From contig JADDOH010003983.1 in NCBI GenBank assembly GCA_016648135.1, positions 111,755 to 175,754 on the forward strand: a DNA stretch of 64,000 bases, read 5' to 3'. Position numbers and translations under genes: made by a program. Below, piece after piece: positions 23,061-33,639 of the stretch. The stretch's first letter is position 1; the number at the start of each line of letters is the position of its first letter. The DNA comes from Agrypnia vestita (lineage: Eukaryota > Arthropoda > Insecta > Trichoptera > Phryganeidae). The notes below the pieces were generated by a model. It saw only the letters and a list, made by a program, of their open reading frames with translations, made no database searches and was not told the origin of the DNA.

Positions 23061-23505
23061 AAAACACATGACTTCTAAGATCGAGTCCAAAGAGGAAACA
23101 GTCGAAAATAAAAAGAGAGTATCTACTTCTTGGGCCCTATCCGTTCAACGGACGTTGGCTAAGTTGGCTATCATGACATTATTTACTGGCCTGGAATCTA
23201 CCACTGTCTTAGGTTTTTCAGCCACGATGTTCTCGTTCCAGGGCCCCGACTTCCGGCAATCTTTCCCTGCATTATGATGTGCAAGATCTTACACTTCTTT
23301 GGATGTCGTAATGAATATGAGTATTCAAAATTCGATTCACGAGTTGACATAAAAAATATACGGAATTTTCGTTTTCCTCAAAAAATCCATATTTAATATT
23401 ATCTCCTTCACAGTAGTTCCATTTTTTTAATACAGATGTGCTAGCGCCTTTTTAAATCTTTAAAGCTCTTCTGAAACGCAATTTTCGCTTCGGCGATTCT
23501 GCGAT
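23061..23505. other. No gene seen
   Basis: Single-copy DNA. The open frame through 23020-23277 has no recognisable domain. Right edge: TCTGCGAT (23498-23505) is the target duplication of the next element. Confidence 0.35.
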
Positions 23506-24411
23506 TAGGGATGGGTCGTCGACGTATTTACCGTCGACGAAACGAGACCGTCCACGTCCATCCATCGACGAGACGATCAACTAGTTGAATTCGTCAACTA
23601 GTCGACGCGTCAACTTCGTTACGCGGACGTTCTATCTAAACATCGGGACGATGGTCAACTGTCTACGGTTCGACGCGACGCTTCTCGACGGCTCAACCGT
23701 TGGCTATTTTTATGACGTTAATTTTTAAAATTTAAAGAAGTTCAAAGGAATATAGTTTCGGGGAAAGTAAAACCGCTACTTGTGCTTATATGTAAAAAGA
23801 AATATTTTATTATTTATTTGTTTACGCACATTATAGGCTTTTACATATTGTTTTATATACTTCTTTCTATATATAATAAAGAAAGAAGTAGGTGTACACA
23901 ACAATATCAGGTGTAAGCAGTAAAATATTAGTTCAATAAAAAATAAAATAATTAATCAGAATTAGTTTATTTTATACAGCGCAAAATTAGAAATTCACCG
24001 AAACGTCGCACGTGCACATCGCACAAATCTAGTAACAAATAATAATAGCTTATTAAGCCTATCTCACCCTACGCATGCATTCAAATTTCAAGTCTCTGTC
24101 ATAGTTCGTGTACACAGATCTGCACTCTATGGTCGTGTACTTTAGAGTTGAAATGAAATTACCCGTCGAGCCGTCTATGGCGTCTACAAGTCGACAGCGA
24201 GAGATGAGAGAGAAATAAACGGAGACGTTTTGTCTTGCTCTCGCTCGTTGCTTTGCACGAAGTTGAATCTCGAATCGTCCACCGTTCACGGCGTCCGCCG
24301 TCCACCGTCTACGAATTCAACTAGTCCATGCGATAAACGTAAACCGTCGACGCGTCGACGCAACGTCAACGGTTGATTTCAACTAGTCCGTCCATTCAAC
24401 GCCCATCCCTA
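23506..24411. mobile_element. hAT-type MITE, GTCGACG family (copy 1)
   Basis: Ends are TAGGGATGGG and CCCATCCCTA, flanked by perfect 8-bp duplications TCTGCGAT (23498-23505 and 24412-24419). The terminal ~200 bp on each side are rich in GTCGACG, CAACTAGT and CGTCAAC words, which look like subterminal transposase-binding repeats. The centre is AT-rich. 906 bp, no transposase. Eight-bp duplications and A-G-G-G ends point to the hAT superfamily. Confidence 0.85.
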
Positions 24412-24419
24412 TCTGCGAT

Positions 24420-24561
24420 TCTAATTTTATCATCTCAATTTTAGCAAAACGTCACCCATTCATGTTTTTTTTCATGCATCCATGGCATCCAATATCGCTA
24501 CCGATGTTATGATACGCCAGGAACACATGTACCAATACAACGAAAAAATTTTAACAATAGG
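24420..24561. other. Short spacer between two hAT MITEs
   Basis: About 140 bp of single-copy DNA. Its right edge, ACTCATAC (24562-24569), is the target duplication of copy 2. Confidence 0.6.
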
Positions 24562-24998
24562 ACTCATACTAGGGATGGGTCGTCGACGTATTTACCGTCG
24601 ACGAAACGAGACCGTCCATGTCCATCCGTCGACGAGACGATCAACTAGTTGAATTCGTCAACTAGTTGACGCGTCAACTTCGTTACGCGGACGTCGCGGA
24701 CGTTCTATCTAAACATCGGGACGATGGTCAACTGTCTACGGTTCAACGCGACACTTCTCGACGGCTCAACCGTTGGCTATTTTTATGACGTTAATTTTTA
24801 AAATTTAAAGAAGTTCGAAGGAATATAGTTTCGGGGAAAGTAAAACCGCTACTTGTGCTTATATGTAAAAAGAAATATTTTATTATTTATTTTTTTACGC
24901 ACATTATAGGCTTTTACATATTGTTTTATATACTTCTTTCTATATATAACAAAGAAAGAAGTAGGTATACACAGCAATATCAGGTATTAGCAGTAAAA

Positions 24999-25690
24999 TA
25001 TAAATATAAACTACATATATAAGCAGTGAAAGTATTGGGTATAAACATTAAATTGTGAGTAAATAAAATGGAAGGAAACAATGATTTGCGTAATAAAGGC
25101 ACCAGTTATGAGGTGCGGTAAAAAATACTTTACATTTATTTATTATCTATAAATTTATAAATAAATACATAATTTAAAAATACTTTACATTTGAGATGTT
25201 ATATAGAAATTTATTGAAGAATACATCTTTCAAAGTCAGGCTTTCACTTTGTGGTGACATTATTAATAAATAAATATATCTGTACTATTTGTCAACTTTA
25301 GCTTAATGCTCAATCTGAGAAAAGGAACATTGTTCCCGAAACATGTAAAAAATCAATAAAAAGTGGTGTAAACAAAATTATAATAGATTTATTTTTTTAT
25401 CTATAAAGTTGAAAATAGGGAATTTTTAATAAAAATTCATTATACCTAAATTCAAGATTATATTACATATATAATATTAATGTTGGACTCCTGAATAAGG
25501 ACCGTAGTTAGGTATAGAAAATTTTATTCCCTACAAGTTTGTTTATCATTTATATGCTAAAGTTGAAAAGTAAGGAAATAACACAATAATTAAATTTTAG
25601 AATCCCTTTTCAGGTAAATATAAGAAGTCGAGATAGATCGAATAAAATATTGATTTTAGAAAAATATCTAGCCGGCCTGTAAATTAATAA
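24999..25690 (+). mobile_element. Insert in hAT MITE, with PLE terminal sequence
   Basis: Absent from copy 1, so it is a later insertion. It contains ACTTTGTGGTGACATTATTA, then a damaged hammerhead-like motif and AAAAGTGGTGTAAACAAAAT. These are the same two terminal phrases seen in the PLE remnants at 55.5 and 56.7 kb. The rest (AT-rich) is not recognised. Edges are approximate. Confidence 0.55.
25309..25358 (+). ncRNA. Hammerhead-like motif of PLE (copy D), damaged
   Basis: ATCTGAGAAAAGGAAC-ATT-GTTCCC-GAAAC-ATGTA. Stem II GGAAC/GTTCC is kept, but the CTGANGA core now reads CTGAGAA, so cleavage would not be expected. Confidence 0.55.
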
Positions 25691-26189
25691 TAGTTCAATA
25701 AAAAATAAATTAATTAAACAGAATTGTTTTATTTTATACAGCGTAAAATTAGGAATTCACCGAATCGTCGCACGTGACATCACAAAAAATCAAGTAAAAA
25801 ATAATAGATAATAGCTTATTAAGCCTATCTCGCCCTACGCATGTATTCAAATTTCAAATCTCTAGTCATCGTTCGTGTACACAGATATGCACTCTATGGT
25901 AGTGTACTTTAGAGTTGAAATGAAATTACCTGTCGAGCCGTCTATGACGTCTATGGCATCTACAAGACGACAGCGAGACAGAGAAATAAACGGAGACGTT
26001 TTGTCTTGCTCTCGCTCGTTGCTTTGCATTGCGTTAATCTCGAATCGTCCACCGACCACGGCGTCCGCTGTCCACCGTCTACGAATTCAACTAGTCCATG
26101 CGATAAACGTAAACGGTCGACGCGTCGATGCAACGTCAACGGTTGATTTCAACTAGTCCGTCCATTCAACGCCCATCCCTAACTCATAC

Positions 26190-26792
26190 TGCCCGTTGAA
26201 TGAAATAATTCCGCGAATTTTTTGATCAAATCTCTTAAATCACCTCTCAGGGAGTAGGTATCACTAATCTTTTAAGTTTTTACTTCTGGAAGAATAAAAT
26301 AAAACGACTACACTATAATACGACGTAGTAATTTATAAAACATTCGCTGCTGTAAAGAATTTGTATTAAACCACGAGCGACAATCAAAATCGTGCTGAAA
26401 CAATAAACTTTTTTTATGATTTTGTTGAAATGGAAATGTAAATGTAAACAGATGTTCTTCACCAAAGAAACTACATTTTATTTTAAAATCTCGATCTGAA
26501 GTAATTACTACGAACGCAACATTGTTTACGCAATTGGAGCAATACGGAGTCGTAAAAATTTCCAATAAATCTTTTCGGGATTGTCGGTTTTATGTTGTAA
26601 AGTATTACACAATTTGTCAGAACAAAACATACACATATCTTCTTTAGTAGATTTCTTTATTTTTAACGTTTTACACAGGATTAATATACAGTAGTTAAAC
26701 TCTAGTAAATATAGTGCAGTTTCTATTAATGACAGACATATTTATCGCATACCCTTTTTGTAAGAGGTTTTACACATTGTTTAAATACATAA
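26190..26792. other. No gene seen
   Basis: AT-rich single-copy DNA. The longest reverse-strand open frame (26308-26565, 85 codons) has no recognisable domain. Confidence 0.3.
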
Positions 26793-27128
26793 TGTGGGGT
26801 ATAAAAGCAAAGGCAACAATATCCAAAAAAAATTAAAATGTTTTAAATGCAGTCACCGAGTATTACTAATTTAAAAGTTACTGAATTCTAGATTTTATTT
26901 ACTCGTATTTATATCCCTTGAACAAAATCATGTTCCTTATAAATCTCGAATACAGTACAGTATAAATTAATAATCCTCGATGACTGCATTTAAATTTTAA
27001 CTACATTTATAGCCCACATATCATATATATTTCTTTAAAATCTATAAGAAAGAAGGTACATTATAAATTAGTAATCCTCGAAGACTGCATTTAATTTTTT
27101 AGCATGTTGGTGCCTTTGCTTTTATATA
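26793..27128. repeat. Foldback repeat family B, whole copy plus extra arm
   Basis: 26793-27010 is a full palindrome: GGGGTATAAAAGCAAAGGCA...CAGTCACCGAGTATTACTAA, then TAATAATCCTCGATGACTGC and its terminus. 27046-27128 repeats only the right arm (AAATTAGTAATCCTCGAAGA, GTGCCTTTGCTTTTATATA). Confidence 0.7.
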
Positions 27129-27194
27129 TGATACATTATTATGTTTATATATGCTCTTCCTCTTTTGAAAATATTAATAATACCTACCTTTAAA

Positions 27195-27350
27195 AATTAG
27201 ACATTTATATTTTTTCCAGGTGTAATTTTTCCAGGAAAGTAGGTATGGAAGTTTTTTTGTGTGTGGGCTTACGATATATTGTAAGGCTGGCTTAAGTTAT
27301 CACTTTACACAATAAAATGTTCACCAATTCCACCCATGATACTCAAGGAC
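27195..27350 (+). repeat. Repeat family A fragment
   Basis: GAAAGTAGGTATGGAAG, GGCTGGCTTAAGTTATCACT, TTACACAATAAAATGTTCAC, CAATTCCACCCATGATA: the inner half of family A. Confidence 0.6.
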
Positions 27351-27584
27351 ATACTCAAAATATTCTGAATATGTGAGTTAAAACAGAGTTGAAATTGAAA
27401 TAATTTTCAGGGGTGTTTTAGTGTAATGTTTATAATTCGGAAGAATGTCATATACACATATAAAGAATATTACTTTAAAAACTCTAATCAAATATAGATA
27501 TCTCAATATCAAAAGTGACATCTGTGTTGGATTATAGAAATGACAAAGCTTTCAACTACAGGGGCGGTAGTAAAAATACAACTC

Positions 27585-28412
27585 ACGTACGAAACAAGGT
27601 GTGAAAGTTAACCATATATACAAATTCCAAAAATTTGATAGATTCACATACCAATCAGACAGACTATTCAGAGAATTTAATGTACTGGACGTTAGACAGC
27701 TGTTCGTTAAGTCTACCCTCATCTTCTACATCAAAAACACAAACCACCTAACAGCAACCAGTAACTCGCATTCACATAATACTAGACAAGCATTACGAAA
27801 CCTTGACGAAATACCAAAAACTAAGACAACATATGGACAGAAAAATTACTCATACATAGGACCTAAAATATTTAACATATTTAAAACAGACTTCCCGGAA
27901 ATCAGAATATACCAATTAAAAAAATAATAGCTTTAGCAAACAACTGGCTTACCTCCAAAGGTAGAACAGCAACTGAAAATTTACTTACTGTAATTGCATA
28001 ATAATGTCTACAAATAAAAATACATACCTATATAAATAAATTAATTAATTAAGGAAAATAAAAAATAATCTTACACAAAACTTTAACCCTTTTTACATTA
28101 AACAATTATTCTACACATATTTACACTTGGACTTATGACTCACTCAACTTTCACTAACATTGCACTTGATACTTTGTAGATATATAATTACTATCTTATG
28201 AAAATAAATATTACTGACGAATTAAATTTTTTTATTATAATTGTGTTCTATAACGCCACTCTGGGACAGGCGTAGCCTAGTAGAGTGGCATAATCCACAA
28301 ATTTAACAAAAAAAATGTGTAATTTATCTTATATTTTATTGTTAAACTAGTATTAAGTACCTTTATTTGTAAACAAGGATTTTTTGTAATAAATAAAATA
28401 AAAAAATAAAAA
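27585..28412 (+). mobile_element. LINE, 3' end with ORF C-terminus
   Basis: Contains the end of a reverse-transcriptase ORF (27601-27927), about 440 bp of 3' UTR, and an A-rich tail (AATAAATAAAATAAAAAA, about 28.39-28.41 kb). The UTR includes CCACTCTGGGACAGGCG and an inverted AGAGTGGCATAA shortly after. The 5' truncation and A-rich end fit target-primed insertion. Confidence 0.7.
27601..27927 (+). pseudogene. LINE reverse-transcriptase ORF, C-terminal fragment
   Basis: About 108 codons, open to a TAA. It has the conserved end of many CR1/L2/Jockey-type LINE proteins: DVRQLFVKSTLIFYIKN, then HSHNTRQALRNLDEIPKTKT and YGQKNYSYIGPKIFN, matching the pattern (N/T)TR-Q...P..KT..G..S..Y.GPK.FN. The polymerase motifs (YADD etc.) lie upstream in the full element and are absent. 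It is the best preserved LINE reading frame in the window. The exact clade was not determined. Confidence 0.75.
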
Positions 28413-28414
28413 AT

Positions 28415-28600
28415 GTGATCTATCATGGGTGGAATTGGTTACATTGTTAACAGGTGAACGGTACGTGTAAAGTGATCACTTAACCAGCCGTACGATAAGT
28501 CGTAAGCCCTATGAATACCCGAAAAGACTTCTATACCTACTTTCCCATATAAAAAATAGCTTCATCTCTATGGGACATCTATAATATATCTTGAAAATTC
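28415..28600 (-). repeat. Repeat family A copy
   Basis: ATCATGGGTGGAATTGG, GTGAACGGTACGTGTAAAGT, GATCACTTAACCAGCC, AAGCCCTATGAATACCCGA and the outer AATAGCTTCATCTCTATGGG. The inner phrase is the same one found inside the body-less PLE at 21.96 kb. Confidence 0.6.
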
Positions 28601-29119
28601 TCAGTACTAAACCTATACCTACTGTATCATTCTTATAAAGAGGAAACATAAAATTGATTGAGTTCATTTTTGTACTTTTATTAATGTTAATTCATTATTG
28701 ATTAACTGTATATTTTCCTAACACAATTATATAAATAATTTCGAATGAGGCATCTCCATTAGCGTCAAACTATGTATGTATATAAAATAAATAATGCTCT
28801 CCTGAATCTAATTATGAGGGAATCCTGGAAGGCCCGTGGGGAGACGGGAAAGGATAAGCACTGACCCACGTCACAGGAATAAAACACGCCTCCGTGCAAA
28901 ATTTCAATTTCTTCAATCTCACGCTTCGATCGTGAATTGAAAACATATACACAAACACACACGTATTATATTTTCAAATATATTTTATGGTCAGTGTGTT
29001 CCAAAATATCTGATTGTGAAAGCATTATAAATAAGTTTTCGATGCGGCTGCAGTTAAAAGTGTAGGAAATATTTCTGAAAAATTTTAGAAAAAGATTAAT
29101 TAAATATTATTTCTTAATT
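28601..29119. other. No gene seen
   Basis: AT-rich; the patch at 28.80-28.93 kb is GC-richer but single copy and without a supported frame. Confidence 0.3.
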
Positions 29120-29290
29120 AGTGTATATTATAGATATCTCACAGAGACGAAACTGTATTAATTATGGGAAAGTAGGTATAGAAGTCATTTGGGTGTACAC
29201 AGGACTTATGACCTGTCTTTTTATGGTTGGCTTAAGTGATCACTTTACACAATTGTAACATTCGCCATTTCCACCCATGATAGAATATAC
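29120..29290 (+). repeat. Repeat family A copy
   Basis: AGATATCTCACAGAGACGAA, GGAAAGTAGGTATAGAAGTC, GGTTGGCTTAAGTGATCACT, ACATTCGCCATTTCCACCCA. Confidence 0.6.
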
Positions 29291-30104
29291 CATGCTTATT
29301 CATTTTTTGGAAGTTGTATATATGTTCAAATTGCGTGGAAAGCTTTCATATATGAGTTGTAAGCGCCTTTTCCATGCGCCCTGTACAAAGCCATTTTCAT
29401 TCCCCTAAATCCCCACAGATGTCGCTAATGAGAAAATCTACATTGATTTTTTAAGGAATTTTGAGAGCAATATACTTTATTGTGTGTAATGAAATTCATC
29501 CGAATACTTGCATTACACTAGGATACGCCAGGAAATATTAATATTAATATACACTAATTGATTAATAATGTCTCTGTGACATAAATCCAGCACTGTTCTG
29601 AAAGATTTGAACAAACTCAAAATATTCTGAATTATTTTTTATTTAAGAAAAATTATATTCACATTGGCGTATCCTTTAAATTATGATACGACATTAAGTC
29701 TTTACATACATTTTCAATTTTCTTTTTTTAGTGTCAGATGTTGTTATTCATTTAGTCCTAAGGCATTGAGTATCCGTATGTGTGAAATGGATGAAAACTA
29801 ATATCTTATGAGGCAGATCAAAGTTCAATTTGTTTTTTAAACAATACGGAGTACCACAAGGCCGTCAATTTAGATTTTTTTTAATAAAGCGGATTTATTT
29901 AACTATAAACAGTTGTATCTATACACTGTTTCTCCAAACAGTTGTTTAAATACTTAGTGTGATATTTTTTCAACTCGGCGTTTGACTTGAGGGTCATTTT
30001 TGATTTTTGGATCATTGACACACAAAGAATGTTTATTTTAAATAATATGTGATATATATTTTTTAAATATAATAGAGCAATCGAATTTTTGAACACTTCC
30101 ATGG
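29291..30104. other. No gene seen
   Basis: AT-rich. An open frame at 29899-30162 on the - strand overlaps the following repeat and is not convincing. Confidence 0.3.
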
Positions 30105-30330
30105 ATCCGTAAAGGGGGACCAACCATAAACCTAAAACCGTTTTATAAGAAATAGCTCCCATATCGGCCCTACACTTTCGCCACTAAATTTGCCAATCAT
30201 TTTTTTTATGCTAAAGTGGTCATTCTCATTGGTCATATACTGCGCAACTTATGCTACGCTAAACTCATATGAGAATGTCGAGTGCAAGTCCACACAAAAC
30301 CGCTTCACAATCATCAAAAGCAAATTACAC
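30105..30330. repeat. Interspersed repeat family J (copy 1)
   Basis: AAACCGTTTTATAAGAAATAGCTCCCATATCGG...TTTCGCCACTAAATT...GCTAAAGTGGTCA, then a CATATACTGCGC segment and CCACACAAAACCGCTTCAC. Parallel phrases are in copies 2 and 3 at 31.85 and 32.1 kb. No coding or tRNA-like promoter was recognised. Confidence 0.6.
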
Positions 30331-30419
30331 AATACAAAACAATAAAATGGGATATGATACAATGATATAGTGAGGAAATACCACAGAGACAGTTAAACTA
30401 GGTACTATAGTCACTCCCC

Positions 30420-30730
30420 TGAGGGAAAAATGAAAAAAAAGTAACCCATAAAAACCAAGTTTTTACAAAATTCCCTTTCTCATTTTCAGGTTTCTTGTCT
30501 ACCATATGCGTCGGAATCTCCATACAACTTACTGAAAAAACCAATAAAAATTTGAAAAATCCAAAATTATACTATAATTACCTATCTATTTTTTTTTTTA
30601 ACAAAAATTTTATAGATCTTCTTGATCGTCACCACGAGTCTGCTTGCAAAGTTTCAGCTCGATTGGATCACGGGAAAAAGGTTAAAAATCGATCCAAAGT
30701 TTTTTCGACGGCAAGCAAGCAGACGCCACG
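30420..30730 (+). repeat. Interspersed repeat family F (copy 1)
   Basis: CATAAAAACCAAGTTTTTAC, TCCAAAATTATACTATAATT, TCAGCTCGATTGGATCACGG, GATCCAAAGTTTTTTCGACG, GGCAAGCAAGCAGACGC. The whole 300-bp order is found inverted at 52.56-52.87 kb. Confidence 0.65.
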
Positions 30731-30794
30731 AGTTAATATAAAGGGAGTAATAAAGTTGTACAAAACATACATTCATTGATCTAAAAATAAGTAA

Positions 30795-31160
30795 AAACAT
30801 TCAACTGACTTGCTTACTTTACCAACACGCCTTTTTCTCGCGGGATAGGCAGAGATGACGGAGCGCCACACTCTATTGTCCTGACACACAACTCTCGCTT
30901 CATCCACATTCATACATCTTCGCATGCAAGCTCGACGATTTTTGAGGCTAAGAGGACCATCTTCCAGTATCTGGTAAACCCAATCATTCCACGTCTTCCG
31001 CGGCCGCCCTACCATTTTGGAGCCGTCAATATTGCATCATATATCTCCCTTACCATTATTTCCTCATTCATCGCTCAACGTGCCCAAACCACCTGAGCGA
31101 CCCTTTTTTAATTATATTCCCTATGCTAAGATTAGCTTTATATTCTTTCCTAATTTGTTT
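30795..31160 (-). pseudogene. LINE 3' fragment, TTAG-tail family (copy 3)
   Basis: Reverse-strand frame: MVGRPRKTWNDWVYQILEDG, PLSLKNRRACMRRCMNVDEA, RVVCQDNRVWRSVISAYPAR, i.e. the complete family tail in one open frame of 80 codons. Upstream, after a frameshift, the region reads as the RWFGHV.R.NEE segment (GTGGTTTGGGCACGTTGAGC). The TTAG tail is eroded to TAAGCAAGTCAGTT. 5'-truncated. Confidence 0.75.
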
Positions 31161-31416
31161 ATTCTTTTGTTCTACAATTTGAAATTATAAGAATATTGAT
31201 GTTACAGTCGTACACATTTCTATTTTTTATTAAAATTATAAAAAAATACTTAAATATAGAATACATATCAACGTGAGATAAATCTTAAATTTCAGGAAAG
31301 AATAATTGCAGGATTTTGAAGCCGAAAATTCATGAATACAAATCTATTTTTAAAACCAAATTAATTAATCAATTAGAAAGACAAACAGAAAAATCAAATC
31401 CACGAAAAAATATTTT

Positions 31417-31490
31417 GGCTCCTACCGGGATTCGAACCCGGGTCACCTCCTTTCCGGGACCGGTGCTCTGACCACTAAGCTATAGGAGCC
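31417..31490 (-). tRNA. tRNA-like sequence, probably a pseudogene or SINE head
   Basis: Reverse complement forms an acceptor stem GCTCCTA/TAGGAGC, D arm GCTT-AGTGGTCA-GAGC, and a perfect T arm CCGGG-TTCGAAT-CCCGG. A and B boxes are therefore intact. The anticodon arm does not close: CCGGT faces AGGAG, and position 33 would be C instead of U, so no credible anticodon can be assigned (CGG by position). The flank ATCAATTAGAAAGA is shared with the tRNA-like repeat at 5.23 kb, which favours a dispersed tRNA-derived family over a working tRNA. Confidence 0.5.
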
Positions 31491-31494
31491 TTGT

Positions 31495-31844
31495 AGATTT
31501 CCGTGAATATATCGATCTTATATGTAATTCTCATTTTTATTAAGTGATTAATTTTTATTTTTGTCCATAGAGCAATCCATTTTTTTGACACGGTATTAAT
31601 TTGTAACATTAATTTGTAACACTACCGCTAGATGGAAACTTCACAGAACTTTGTTCTGAAAAATTACAACTTCACAAATATGAATATGTTCTTGAATTTA
31701 CAAATCTATTTGTTTTTTAAATTGAATTTATTCGCTGAAACAACCGAAAACTAAATACAACAAAATAATAATTTTAAAATGTGTTCTAAGAATTTTCGTT
31801 ACGTTTAAAACGTATTAAAAATAAATGAAAAAATGTCATAACTG
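31495..31844. other. No gene seen
   Basis: AT-rich, with AATTTGTAAC(A)TTAATTTGTAAC as a short direct repeat at about 31.60 kb. Confidence 0.3.
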
Positions 31845-32060
31845 AGAGTGAAGTGGGACCCCCACAGAGACCCAGGACCGTTCTAAGAGCAATAGCTCCC
31901 ATATCGGCCTTGAATTTTCGCCATCATGATTGTCATTATTTTAATACTAAAGTGGTCAACCCCGCCACGCTGCATATACCAAGGTACGTGGGCGACACAG
32001 CTGGGTGTCCACCCAAAACCACGTCACTCTCTCTTGTGTGAGAAAAGGAGAAAAAGAAAA
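31845..32060. repeat. Interspersed repeat family J (copy 2)
   Basis: GACCCAGGACCGTTCTAAGA, GCAATAGCTCCCATATCGGC, TTTTCGCCATCATGATTG, ATACTAAAGTGGTCAACCCC, GGGTGTCCACCCAAAACCAC. Confidence 0.65.
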
Positions 32061-32094
32061 ATACATTAAGAAGTACATAAAGTAAGATTAAATT

Positions 32095-32290
32095 AGGCAT
32101 AGGTCATAGTCGGTCAGTGAATGGTACCCACCGCTTACCCAGGACCGTTTTATGAGCAAAAGCTCCCGTATCGGTACTTCTCATTCGTCGCCAGGTTGAC
32201 ATTTTTTAAGCTACAATGCAAGACCGTGCTGCCCCGCACGAATCATATAAACCGGTGCGAGGCGGCACGGCCGCAAAAACAAAACCATTC
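32095..32290. repeat. Interspersed repeat family J (copy 3)
   Basis: ATAGTCGGTCAGTGAATGGT, ACCCAGGACCGTTTTATGAG, AAAAGCTCCCGTATCGG, GTCGCCAGGTTGACATTTTT, then a GC-rich inner part. Right after it, 32.41-32.43 kb repeats CATAGTCGGTCAATG. Confidence 0.6.
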
Positions 32291-32980
32291 ACAGACCGAC
32301 ACCATTAGATACGTTTTTATTGCATAAAAGAAATACATAAATAAATACCAGAACAAAGAAAAGGTAATAACAAAAGAAGAAAAATAACACATAGTAGACG
32401 AATTTCGCGGTGTCATAGTCGGTCAATGCTATATTATAGCACTTGACACTATTGTGACTTAGCGGGATCCCAGTTTTGGCAACCCTGTTTCTATTCCACG
32501 CGAGCATTCCGATAAATCCCGAAGAGCAGTTATATTTTTATTGAACGTGTTCCCCAAACAATGGATGCATTAAGTATTAAAAGGGCACAGTTATGCGATT
32601 AAAAAATATTAAAGGTAATAAATGAATTCAAAGTAAAAGCTCTCGAGAGTTTGATGTCCGAGTAATGCATTAAATTATGCAAAGAAATATTGAAAAGCTC
32701 GTAACGGAGGTTTATGTATTAAGAAGTCAGGAATCCATGCACACACAAATGCCCGGATAATTGATGTTAATTATTATTTTTTAATATACTATACAATATA
32801 ATTTATCAATCTTGAGATTAATAAATGGAATTCACGTCAATAAAAAATGTGCACAAATTTTTCATTACTAGTCATACCACTGAATATGAAAAGACTATTA
32901 TAATGGTAATAATCAAAGAGGTTTAGTAAATAGAGATGTACTACATTGTTTCCCCATTGATACAAATGAAGCAAACCTAA
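32291..32980. other. No gene seen
   Basis: AT-rich with A-rich tracts at 32.33-32.40 kb. No coding signal. Confidence 0.3.
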
Positions 32981-32984
32981 GTGT

Positions 32985-33385
32985 TGACACGGGAGGGTGA
33001 GGCGCGGGGCCTTCGGCAACTTTCGGCCGATCTCGAATTACCCGAACGCAAAGGGCGTTTCTTGCAGTATCATCGTCTTACAGAAAATTGATATATTGAA
33101 AAAAAATGCAAATTTTGATGTCCCTTATCTCCGTAGCTATCGACATCTCACCCAAAGCGTAAATAATATTTTCTAATCAAAATTGGATTAAGATCCCCCA
33201 AAGATTTTTGCTGATCTATATCGTGTAATCCATTTCGGCGTTAAATCTTTTTAAGTAAATCTTTCAAATCAGTCGTTTTGCAAAAATTTACTCGTGTTAC
33301 TGCAAGAAACGCCCTTTACATTCGGGTAATTTCGAGATCTGCCGAACGTTGCCGAGCCTGGTCCAAGGATCGTCGCCGTCTCCGT
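32985..33385. repeat. Inverted-repeat element with ~60-bp arms
   Basis: Left arm 33009-33071: CTTCGGCAACTTTCGGCC, GATCTCGAATTACCCGAACG, AAAGGGCGTTTCTTGCAGTA. Right arm 33297-33353 is the inverse: TACTGCAAGAAACGCCCTTT, ACATTCGGGTAATTTCGAGA, TCTGCCGAACGTTGCCGAG. Between them is a family E copy (AAAAAAAATGCAAATTTTGA, ATCGACATCTCACCCAAAGC). The GC-rich arms contrast with the AT-rich core, suggesting an E element inserted in, or captured by, a TIR element. Confidence 0.7.
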
Positions 33386-33639
33386 GCCAACCTCATGTCA
33401 CCGTCAATATTTCAACTCTCGTATTATGAACTCTTTGGTAATAATAATCTAAAAAAAAGAGCTTACTTTTCGATCATAAACAATCGTTTCGTATTTACGT
33501 AGCTTTTCATTATTTTCTTTTAATTTTTCAAATAATAGCAAAGATATTTAAGTTTAATCGAACAGGGAGAGTGTCAACTAATGAATGAACGACCGACTGG
33601 TTTGTGTGATAATGATGATAATGATATTCTAATTTTCAC
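33386..33639. other. No gene seen
   Basis: Short AT-rich spacer. Confidence 0.3.

Larger units (their letters stand above)
24570..26181. mobile_element. hAT-type MITE, GTCGACG family (copy 2), with nested insert
   Basis: The same TAGGGATGGG...CCCATCCCTA element in the same orientation as copy 1, flanked by ACTCATAC at 24562-24569 and 26182-26189. It is about 700 bp longer because foreign DNA lies between roughly 24,999 and 25,690, after the shared phrase GCAGTAAAATAT and before AATAGTTCAATAAAAAATAA. That insert includes the PLE-type motif at 25.31 kb. Confidence 0.85.

Noticed and set aside
31200..31490. Functional tRNA gene
   Set aside because: The anticodon stem cannot form and U33 is replaced, and the flank is shared with another tRNA-like repeat.
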